DNA of 10,539 bases from Paraglomus occultum (Eukaryota > Glomeromycota > Glomeromycetes > Paraglomerales > Paraglomeraceae), in assembly GCA_910592205.1 (NCBI GenBank), contig CAJVPJ010001312.1, positions 1 through 10,539 of the forward strand. The letters run 5' to 3'. The notes beneath the pieces are model-generated. The model was not told where the DNA came from. It ran no database searches and saw only the letters and a program-made list of their open reading frames with translations. Positions 1 through 8,364 of this stretch are shown here, piece after piece. The position numbers were made by a program, and so were the translations under genes. The stretch's first letter is position 1. Each line of letters starts with the position of its first letter.

Positions 1-650
1 TAATCAACATTTTCTAGACTTAATGTTATTCTTAATCTTCGTATGATGGAAGATTTAAGTTTGTTGTTGCCAAGTCAGAAAATTTTTTCTTTGTGCTTGA
101 AGAGCGTAATTCTCTCTCTTGCGTGGTTGGCTTGTTTCCATCTTGGGAATGTTCGTTTACAGTTGTAGCACATTCTCCCGAATGTGAGTCAGCTTCCGAT
201 GGTCACTTATACTGTTTTCAGGGGTGAATGCAACCTTATGACGTTTCGTAGGCTGCATGGTTTCGGATAGTGATTGATATAGGCGATTTCTTTGTTCAGA
301 AGAAATTGGATATTAGGTTAGCAAACTCATCATCGGATTTACCAAATATGAAGATAATTATTACATGGTTGCCTATGAACTCTTTTACTATTAATACATA
401 ACACATATGCACGATGTTGCATTTGCTAGCCAAGAGGGCAATTTAATATTATAGTAATGATTGTAGTTCCAGAAATAAGCACCTCCTAATATGCTTTGTA
501 CATGTTGATAATGATCTATATAATGAAGTTGTTCGCACCTTTGATCCACATTTCTGCTGGATATCGGACTTATCAAAAAACAACAGAAAACCGTGTCACG
601 TGCGAAGCACGATTTTCAATATCTCACTAGTTACAAGAATAAGAGTTAAA
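1..650. other. Left-edge non-coding region with weak minus-strand ORFs
   Basis: I see no confident gene here. On the minus strand a 33-residue ORF starting MQPTKRHKVAF runs from 258 down to 157. A second frame is open from 202 down to a TAA at 32-34; it encodes a hydrophilic, S/T/K-rich stretch ending LPSYED. The two overlap in different frames and could be remnants or exons of a gene extending left of the window, but no family is recognisable. An E-box CACGTG lies at 597-602. CGGACTTATC at 565-574 is an inverted copy of a motif repeated in the candidate transposon at 851-1249. Confidence 0.3.
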
Positions 651-790
651 ATTGGTTTATTATTATTTTCAAGTCATGCCAAAGCATCAAGCATTCGAAC
701 ATGTCGAAAGGTCATCGGGGACGTTGCTTTTTATACTTTCTGAGAACCAATTTCTACCGCAGTTACAAAACCAACAATCCAATAGAATAC

Positions 791-811
791 AAACAATTAA
801 CTTAATTGTTT
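791..811. repeat. Perfect 21-bp AT-rich palindrome
   Basis: The arms AAACAATTAA (791-800) and TTAATTGTTT (802-811) are exact reverse complements around one central C. It lies 39 bp left of the candidate transposon end. It could be a dimeric protein-binding site or a by-product of base composition. No function can be assigned. Confidence 0.6.
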
Positions 812-850
812 CAGACTTAGATTACGTCCATTTGATCGTCAAAGGGTATA

Positions 851-1249
851 CAGTCAGTCTCGATAAGTCGGCCAATGGCTCCAGCTATCTTAGTTGGATG
901 TGTCTCGATAAGTCGGTTTCACGTGACAATCTATTATAGTTTCTTCAATTTACGATGATTAATTGTCCAATATAATACTTGAACTATTTACAGCAATCGA
1001 ATAATGCAGTTCTGTGTTCTCAGAAATGAAGGATTTACAGCATCAGATAAGAAGAAAACAAATCAATTCTCTAAGACAAGATAGCCTGCAAGATTATTTG
1101 CAATGTAATTACACTATTATGCTAAATATTAATAAAATAAACAAATGTATATTTTCAAACACATGGTTTTCAATAAGTTAACCTTCTTGATAAGTCAGCC
1201 ATTTGAGGTGGAATGCTGCTGACTGACTTGTTATTATTGAGACTGACTG
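851..1249. mobile_element. Candidate pogo/Tc1-mariner-like non-autonomous element (MITE)
   Basis: The left end reads CAGTCAGTCTCGATAA directly after TA (849-850). The right end, read on the minus strand from 1249, is CAGTCAGTCTCAATAA, so the terminal inverted repeats differ at one of 16 positions. TCGATAAGTCGG occurs at the left end (860-871) and again at 905-916. Diverged copies lie at 1187-1200 and 1170-1183 near the right end. Ends beginning CAGT, TA insertion sites and repeated subterminal motifs are known for pogo/Tigger/Fot-type elements. The interior (about 400 bp in all) has no transposase ORF, so it would need a transposase supplied in trans. The right flank is TG rather than TA, so the target-site duplication is imperfect. 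This could also be a chance repeat cluster; a copy-number check is decisive. Confidence 0.5.
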
Positions 1250-1993
1250 TGTAGCAGTCACATTATAGTTTCATACATTGAAGAAAGTAATGCGTTCAAT
1301 ATACCACGACATGTAAGAACGATAGTCTACGCTTGACTTAATTACAAGCATTAACGAAACGTTCTGATCGACTTTTTTAACACGTATATCTATGATTCGT
1401 GTATTGTAGACCATGAATGTGACATTCTTATTAGGCGATACTGATTTCTACTATCTGTCAACATGAATGCTGTATAGGGATTAACAATAGATCATTAGAA
1501 GAGGTGGTTATCTTAATTATTTCTATATTTGAATGACGGCAAGAACAGAAAATAACTGCATAAGACATTAGCGTTACATGCTTCATGCATTTCCGCACGT
1601 GACGGTATATTCGCGTATGATTCAGTCAAACTCTATTGGTCAGAAGTTTTCGTAACATACGTCGTCTAGTTTCCAATAAGGTAAAACAATAGTAACGCTT
1701 ACAAAACTCCGGACTTTCCTTAATATTGAATTCATAATAATAAGGAGCGTACCGCATGTGATATTGTTAAGTGACCCTACTAAAATTGCCTAATTAAATA
1801 GATAACACATGAACTGATCAGATTATTCAAACGTTGTGCCTTCCCCAATTTTAAGGTGGTAAAGCCACATGGCATATAAATCCGGTCAAACAAAGGGTTG
1901 GTCACACATCTCCTAGTACTTGTCGTCCCAATGTGCTTGTCGTCTTGATATCTAACCTGTTCATATTACTGTTGAAGCAGTCATTGGCCGAGA
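1250..1993. other. Upstream region of the proline dehydrogenase gene
   Basis: No ORF here looks coding. This is the presumed promoter and 5' UTR of the plus-strand gene starting at 1994. It contains an E-box in the context GCACGTGAC (core 1596-1601) and a TATA-like element near 1875. I saw no CGG-N10-CCG site of the yeast Put3 type. Confidence 0.5.
1875..1880 (+). promoter_or_regulatory. TATA-like element for the proline dehydrogenase gene
   Basis: TATAAA in the context GGCATATAAATCC lies 119 bp upstream of the start codon. Transcription starting about 30 bp downstream would give a 5' UTR near 85 nt. The motif is common in AT-rich DNA, so this is a positional inference only. Confidence 0.35.
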
Positions 1994-4065
1994 ATGTTCA
2001 AGTGGAATCTTCTCGTGCAGAGATCTACAAATCAAAAGCGGGATTTACTTGGAAGATTGTTAAGTATTAATGTTGATTCAAACACACGTATATTTCGGCA
2101 CTTGAAATATCAGCAATCGTTCCCGCAAATACGCTTTATCTCGACATCAAGCAACAAGTCTTACCGACACAGCAAGATTTCCCAAATCGGAATAAAGAGT
2201 ATTATTGGTACTGGATTAATATCCTGTGGATACTTGTTGATACAAAAGTCGTCTCTTCCTATAACATGCTCTCAGGCATCATCATCATCATCACTGATGG
2301 ATGAGTTAGCATCAACTGACGACCGGATAGCAGTACAAGACAAGAAAGTGTCTGAACTAGTTCGATCTCTTCTTGTCTACAAACTATGTTCGTTCCAATC
2401 GCTCGTCAATTTTGCACCCAATCTAATTGAACTTGCGAAGCGATTACACCTATCGTGGTTTGCATATTGGACGATTAAAAAGACGTTCTTTGCTCAGTTT
2501 TGCGGGTAAGTTTTGAGTTATGCAGTATTCGATATAGTATAAATACAAATACTCATATAATGTAATTTTCCATACGTTCTTCAAGTGGCCAGACAGCGGA
2601 AGAATGCATTGAAACGATGAACCGATTGAAGAGTGAGGGCATAGGATGCATTCTTGATTATTCGGTAGAAGCAGATGTTGAAAACAGTAAGGGTTCAAGT
2701 GATCCCGAGAGTGACGAGTTTCGCAAGTGCTTCAACGAAAAGGCTGACTATGTCACAGATATGATGTTAAAATGTATTGACACTGCAGCTACTCATCCCA
2801 ACAGTTTTATAGCTCTCAAAATAACTGGAATAACCAATCCTCTCATGTTGGAACGACTATCGACTATACTTGTGACACTGTACAATCAATTCAGACGACA
2901 TGATAATGATAAAGACGGTATAATCAGTAGATCTGACTTGTTAAATATTATCAAAGAAGTTTCAGGAATCAGTGACAAGGCTGCCGAAAAGTTACTGGAT
3001 GAATTTCACATACCCAACGTCCAGACGATCGATATGGTTCAATTTCAGGACATCTTCTCGATTGACAGTCCCAAGATGCGACACTTTTTTTCTTCTCTTC
3101 CAAACGAGCGCCTAACCTCATACGATATCGCTGATTACGATAAACTTATGGCACGTCTCGACCGCTTGTTTACCGTCGCTCGTAAGAGTAATGTCAGGGT
3201 CATGGTCGACGCTGAACAGCTTCGTTTTCAACCTGCCATCGATAGTATTGCCATGCGACTATCCTGCGAATATAACAAAATGCACGGCAGTCCATATGGT
3301 CCGATCGTATTCAATACCTATCAAATGTACCTCAAAGATGCCCGCGAACGATTAGAGTTGCATTACGAGATCTCACAAAGACAAGGGTTCGCATTTGCCG
3401 GGAAATTGGTTAGAGGCGCGTATATGACGAGCGAGCGCGAGCGAGCCAAAGCGTTAGGGTATGACGATCCCATACAAGATACCATAGAAAGTACACATGA
3501 CGCCTACAATAGTGCCGTGGAATTTTTAATCAGGAAACAGAGTGAGATACAGATGACAATGGGAGCAAAGTTAGGTTTACGGAATTCGCCTCTACTGCTT
3601 ATGATCGCTTCCCACAACGTTGACTCGATGATAAAAGCATGTAAACTGATGGAGGAGTTGAATGTCTCTTCTGATTCGGGAGTTATCTTTTTTGGCCAGT
3701 TGTTTGGTGAGTTTAAATAAGAGTCGATAGTCTGACAGCTGGAATTCAGAGATGTAAAGAATTGGTACTCATATATGTATTATTTCAAAGGGATGCGCGA
3801 TCACGTATCGTTTACGCTGAAGCGTCACGGGTATGAAGTGTATAAATATGTTCCATATGGCAAGGTAAAAAGAAAAAGACCGATGACGTTTTGGTAATTT
3901 TGCTATGTATGCGAACCAACCACTAATTTCTATACGTCCAACATATAAAAGCTTGAAGAAGTCATACCATATCTTATTCGAAGAGCTCAAGAGAATTCAT
4001 CGGTGCTGAACGCTACAGACAATGAGCAGAGCATCCTCTGGAATGAGCTCGTAAGCCGCTTATGA
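1994..4065 (+). CDS. PRODH: Proline dehydrogenase, mitochondrial, with internal EF-hand
   Basis: This FAD enzyme oxidises L-proline to pyrroline-5-carboxylate in mitochondria and passes electrons to the respiratory chain. Exons are 1994-2505, 2586-3706, 3791-3864 and 3952-4065, with GT-AG introns of 80, 84 and 87 bp. They join in frame to 606 residues. An in-frame TGA at 1973 supports the start. The N-terminus is Arg/Lys-rich and poor in acidic residues, with RFIS near residue 47, as in a mitochondrial presequence; a hydrophobic stretch and a serine run follow. Family motifs are CGGQTAEE at the first junction, VDAEQ (378-382), KLVRGAYM (444-451), ASHN (512-515), FFGQ (539-542), YKYVPYGK (562-569) and the substrate-binding arginines in YLIRRAQEN (R579, R580). 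An EF-hand loop DNDKDGIISRSD occupies 277-288, with a degenerate partner (IDMVQFQDIF) near 319-328. The protein ends WNELVSRL if translation reads past the splice-donor-like GTAAGC at 4051. Splicing 4051-4106 instead would move the stop to 4233-4235. I prefer 4065 because it resembles the usual family C-terminus. Confidence 0.96.
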
Positions 4066-4667
4066 TATAACATATGGATGCTGTTTGAACATTATCCTTC
4101 TGCTAGGGTACTAGTCGAGTGAAACGGAAGAAATCGCACGGCGTTCTCAAAAATCGTGGGATAGATCCAATCGTGAGTTTGATGATGACTAGTCGTCCTT
4201 TTGGAATTAAAATACGTTACAAGATTTATTATTAATTTGAATCCCAGCAATATATCAGTTTAATGGAAATCAATCGTGATTTAGAGCTAATTATAGTGGT
4301 AATAATTTAAGAATAAGAAACCAATAGATTTCCTCTCCTATTTTCCATTATTCTAGAAAATCCCGTCGATTTCAAGTCCCTTTATTAAATGCTTGGACAA
4401 TTTCTGATATGCAATAAGCTGGAATTTATAGATTGGTCAATTTTATAAACCAATGCAATGGTCCGTATGGAAGGATAGCTGGCAAAGCCTGCTTCTCTCA
4501 GATAGCAGAATGCGGGGATTCTAGAGAGAAACGGACAGGGTTGGAACACCAGTTAGGTTAGTCTAAACCCAATGTAAAGACAATTAAACCGAGAGTTACG
4601 TAGAAATGCCTTTTAAAATTTTCGACAGTAAATAAAAAAAGTTTAACGCGGGGAGCGGATGGGGAAT
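4066..4667. other. Convergent 3' intergenic region
   Basis: This stretch lies between the stop codons of two convergent genes and should hold both 3' UTRs. If the alternative proline dehydrogenase splice is used, 4107-4235 is coding. AATAAA occurs on the plus strand at 4631-4636. On the minus strand it occurs at 4386-4381, about 280 bp past the epoxide hydrolase stop. A short inverted repeat ATTGGT/ACCAAT lies around 4432-4455. No other gene is visible. Confidence 0.5.
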
Positions 4668-6299
4668 TCACAGTTTAGCCTTGATATCGTGCGAGTCATG
4701 ATTATTGGATTTTCCATCTTTAGCTTTTACTTTATCCAAAAACTCGCCCAGCAACTCGTTTACTTTGTCTGCATGTTCAAGCAATATCCAATGTCCTGAT
4801 CCCTCGACATACTGAAATATGCATATGGGGTTAGAACATTTTCAGGTTAAAAAGTGTGGTATGGAGTCCAGTGTAAAAACTTACTTTCATAGTCAAGCTA
4901 GTAAAATATTTTGGCATTTCTTTGGACATTTCTGGAACGATATAAGGGTCATTCATGGCAACAATCTATTTAAAGAAATTATTTATGAATCATCATAACA
5001 TCTTCAAGCTATATAGCAACATTGAGAAAGGCCTTACCCCTAGACACGGTATAGTTACGTGTTTTCGTGCACCTGTTTTGAAAGTCCAGTTAGCTTTTGT
5101 AGTCTGCGTGCGTCATTTTATAATTGTTTGAACCTAATTGTACCTTTCTCATCTTGAAAATTAACACTCCTAACCTTGTACCAATTCAAAGGTCCGTGGA
5201 AGCCACCCTTTTTATATTGTTCAATGATATAATTTAATTCCTGTTTACTCAGAAGGGAACTATCCTCTATATGAGTTTCTCCTATAGGTCCCAGTAACGA
5301 CTTTCCATCATATAGTTTGATGTGATCTTCGTGTTTACGATATATGGCTTTGAAGAATAGCTCTATCTGTAATTAGAGAGTGTGCTGTCTGTCAATCAAA
5401 TAATCTTTCGTGGGATATACAATTTTCGTGGAGAAAAAAATTCGTATGTTACATTCGTATCCAGTTCGATTTCAGCTTTGGGATGAGCAAAGTATACTTG
5501 ATACGCCAGACTAGGAATAATTTCTGCGATTGCTTCGGGTGACAAGAATGTCTCTTGCGGCGGCACATACGGACAGCAAATACTAGAAAAAATGCAAGAA
5601 ATTAAATGAATATAAAGCCAACTGACATATCTAAAATAAAATTGATAAAACGGAAACACGTTTCTTAATATTAAGACCCAATGCATACTTGCCCAATGAC
5701 GGAAATAACTCTATCAGGATGAAAGATAGCCATTCTCCATGCGATATGGCCACCCCAATCGTGGCCTATAAATATAGCTTTTTGTACTTTGATCTGATTT
5801 AATAATTCAGTGAGATCCTTGCATACGTTCTTCGCTCCGTATTCGCGTATATCATTCGGCGGACAATAAGGTGCTTCCTACATGATTGAATTTAGATTCA
5901 TTGTTATAATAGTCGGTAATTGTAACCGGGGTATCTCATTTTCGGACTCGGGTTTTGCTGAAAAAGACATTCTAAATCGTACTCACAGTTTCCCCATAAC
6001 CTCTTAGATCAGGAACAATGACGCGATATCCCTTGTCAACCAGGAAGGGTATCTGATATCTCCATCCATACCATAAATCAGGGAATCCGTGACAAAGAAC
6101 TAGCGTTTGTGCTAGCTCAGGTCCCTCATCAACATAGTCTAATTACCAGATGGATAACCATGAAGTTTCTTTTCTTGTATCAAGACGATTTGTCATTTAC
6201 GTTCTAGTTATACGTACGATAAGTAATTCCATTAATAAAAGAATATTTATGCCTGAAAGACCTAGGTAAAAGCGGGTCAAGCTTGCGTTTAGATGCCAT
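4668..6299 (-). CDS. Soluble epoxide hydrolase (alpha/beta hydrolase), AKL C-terminus
   Basis: This family hydrolyses epoxides to vicinal diols. Exons on the minus strand are 6299-6218, 6138-5987, 5877-5693, 5582-5453, 5366-5144, 5093-5038, 4965-4885 and 4811-4668. They join in frame to 350 residues, normal for a single-domain enzyme without the N-terminal phosphatase of vertebrate sEH. Visible hallmarks are GITYHYVDEGP; the oxyanion-hole motif HGFP (44-47); VPDLRGYGET; the nucleophile motif GHDWGG with Asp118; cap-domain tyrosines in YQVYF (167-171) and in GPLNWYK (Tyr246); the acid Asp282 in AMNDPYIVP; and the base His310 in GSGHW. The catalytic set is complete. The protein ends KAKL, a type 1 peroxisomal targeting tripeptide (AKL). 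The intron 5692-5583 has the donor GG|GCAAGT, a GC-AG intron; the other six are GT-AG, 50-109 bp. The first Met is preceded by an in-frame TAA. The physiological substrate cannot be read from the sequence. Confidence 0.95.
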
Positions 6300-6412
6300 T
6301 ATTATGAAAGTGGCAAGAACAAGTTGTGAAAATGCAAAAAATGCAGATATTTATCATCGATCTCGATTACAATTTTGTATTACCGATAAAAAACTTGAAT
6401 TTACACACGCCA

Positions 6413-6424
6413 ATCATGCATGAT
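6413..6424. promoter_or_regulatory. 12-bp perfect palindrome upstream of the epoxide hydrolase gene
   Basis: ATCATGCATGAT reads the same on both strands and sits 114 bp upstream of the epoxide hydrolase start codon, a position suited to a dimeric transcription factor. The factor is unknown, and chance occurrence is not excluded. Confidence 0.3.
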
Positions 6425-7814
6425 CTCTTATCCAATACGGCCAGAAATAACCTCTTTTTTTACGAGAGGACCATTGGATGATCTTATGATAATAGTAGTG
6501 ACAGCAAACACGTATATTACCAAAAATGGGAGGCACTATTAAAATTGAAAATCGAGATGATCTTCAACTTCATATGCGAGTGTGCAAATTATAAATATCG
6601 GGTCACATGGGGTATAGAATGCATACTGAATGGGCTAAATATGGTAGTCTAGGTAAACGGGGAAGGGGGCCTCGGTTAATACTTTTCATTTAAAAGAATC
6701 TCGTGACATTAATGCTCCAAGTAGTATAACAGTTTTTAATTTATATAATACATTGTGCAAGTAAGACATTGCCGCATTGTTTAAGATGCACATGCAATTA
6801 TTAGTAATGGTAATGAGCGTAAATATGTTTTAACTCGTATTAGTATGGAAATGCCCGTCTAAAACCAGTAGAACAAATTTATTGAATCTAATTGGGTTGT
6901 GCAATTATTTAATCGGTTGTTTATATTTATATGCACGGTCAGAGTGAACGTAGCGCCACACATATTCAAATTCCCATAGTAATAGACGATTGATCGGTTT
7001 TGACAAATTAATCTGCCTTATCTATTTCCCTTGATTCACAAAGAGCAAAACAATTAATTGCATGCAAGGCACCAAATTCGTAATGGTATTTACTCAACAA
7101 ATCTTTTTTCGTCCTCGGTTCAACGTGAGAAAATTAACGGTCGGATTGGCTTTACTAGCATTCAATCAGCAAAATAGGCTCGTTTTATTCAAGTGTCATT
7201 GCTCACGAGCCCCTAATAAATACTAATATAACACGCCAAGCGAGTCGATCCTTCCATCTTTATTTGAATTATACAATATTTGTAGTATACAGTTACTGTT
7301 TTTAAAAATTAGTGACATTCAGTGTTTGTACTCGTTATTAATGTTTACTGTGCAAGGGTAACGGGCATTCCCTGTCTTTTGTTTATTATATTGATCGATA
7401 GCAACGTTATCGCTATTATTATTAATTAATATTATGGTGTACAATGCATATCATTGAATAGACAGTGTCTAAGCACACAATAGGAGAAGATAAATAGATA
7501 TGAAATTATCATTATTGTCACAATTGCCACGTTGAGAACAATCGAATCTTTCAAACGATATCATGCACAATCTTTCCGTGCTTATCGAATAGAATGAATT
7601 CGATATCAGGGTCCAATTTAATATACAGTATATTAAGGTAACATTTAAATTCCTTGGTATTCAACAAATTCTCGTTCGACGAACCTCCTAGTGCTTTGGC
7701 TATAATTTAACCGTTTTTGCTTGAAGTATTATTAATTCAAGCTTTGGCTACTTCATAAATTGACAGTAACCGCTTTATTAGATGTCGAATGGCATCATGT
7801 CGCGTGTTTAGTAT

Positions 7815-7839
7815 ACGCACGAAAAAGGGAAGCGTGCGT
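7815..7839. repeat. Hairpin-forming inverted repeat
   Basis: The arms ACGCACG (7815-7821) and CGTGCGT (7833-7839) are exact reverse complements around an 11-nt purine-only loop. It is GC-rich compared with its surroundings. Its role is unknown; it lies about 530 bp beyond the stop of the iminopeptidase gene. Confidence 0.5.
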
Positions 7840-7952
7840 TCATTAACAGTTAACCAGAACAGGCTTGTTATTGATTGAGGTGTTCGAGACTAAGAATTTG
7901 GAATGACATCATAGTCGTTAATAATAAATTAATGAATTATCTCTGATTGACT

Positions 7953-8017
7953 AGACTGCACATTTGAAACAGTATGTGCACTGTCAGTCTGGCACTTGTG
8001 GGATTCTTTTCCCAGTG
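7953..8017. repeat. Two adjacent imperfect hairpins
   Basis: TGCACAT (7957-7963) pairs with ATGTGCA (7974-7980), and outer AGACT/AGTCT arms (7953-7957, 7986-7990) add to the stem across a 5-nt bulge. Immediately after it, TGGGA (7999-8003) pairs with TCCCA (8010-8014), flanked by CACT/AGTG. They could be part of a decayed foldback element or a structured non-coding transcript. No known RNA family is recognised. Confidence 0.35.
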
Positions 8018-8364
8018 GAGGATGCATGAATGGGCTTAGCCATGCGTTCACGTGTTGCAATGTTTTAAAGTTCGTCACCATTGTACTATATTAAACTAGC
8101 GCCAAAACTCGAAAGTAATTTATTAGTATTAGAATTAAACCAATATGTGATCATGTGAGAATCAGATATCCTATTGAGACAAGAGTCTTCTCTACCATAA
8201 ATTGTTGTGTAAGAGAGCAGCTAAGGTAAAAACAGTATTGGGAAACAGAGTATTATTGGCTCAACGAACAGTAGCAGGCATCAGACAAAGGAGCGAAGTC
8301 CCGCATGGATGGTTTCCGTTTGATATCATATCACCTCCTGGTTCTCGTGGTTACATAAGTATCA

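Larger units (their letters stand above)
6300..8364. other. Two-kilobase intergenic region without recognisable genes
   Basis: This AT-rich stretch separates two minus-strand genes. Its left part should hold the promoter of the epoxide hydrolase; a minus-strand CCAAT lies at 6477-6473, about 175 bp upstream of the ATG. The rest would be 3' flank of the iminopeptidase. I found no coding exon with family motifs, no tRNA and no rRNA. Short inverted repeats cluster at 7815-8017, and an E-box CACGTG lies at 8049-8054. Confidence 0.5.

Noticed and set aside
391-576. Minus-strand ORF of 61 codons
   Set aside because: It is rich in Tyr, His and Asn as expected from AT-rich non-coding sequence, with no motif or splice partners.
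652-939. Plus-strand ORF of 95 codons
   Set aside because: It has no recognisable domain, its composition looks like translated non-coding DNA, and its 3' half overlaps the candidate transposon end.
2278-2293. CAT/ATC trinucleotide run as a possible unstable repeat
   Set aside because: There are only about five units; it encodes part of a serine run in the poorly conserved N-terminal region.
2450-2698. Minus-strand ORF across the first proline dehydrogenase intron
   Set aside because: It is antisense to confident coding sequence and carries no motif.
2692-2707. GGTTCAA resembling a tRNA T-loop
   Set aside because: It lies inside conserved proline dehydrogenase coding sequence and has no matching anticodon or acceptor arms. 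No tRNA was found elsewhere.
5094-5143. Alternative epoxide hydrolase donor GTTAGG just after NWYK
   Set aside because: The next codons, VRSVNFQDEK, match the family and end at a GTACAA donor that keeps the phase (AAA G|CT AAC). Using GTTAGG would delete conserved residues.
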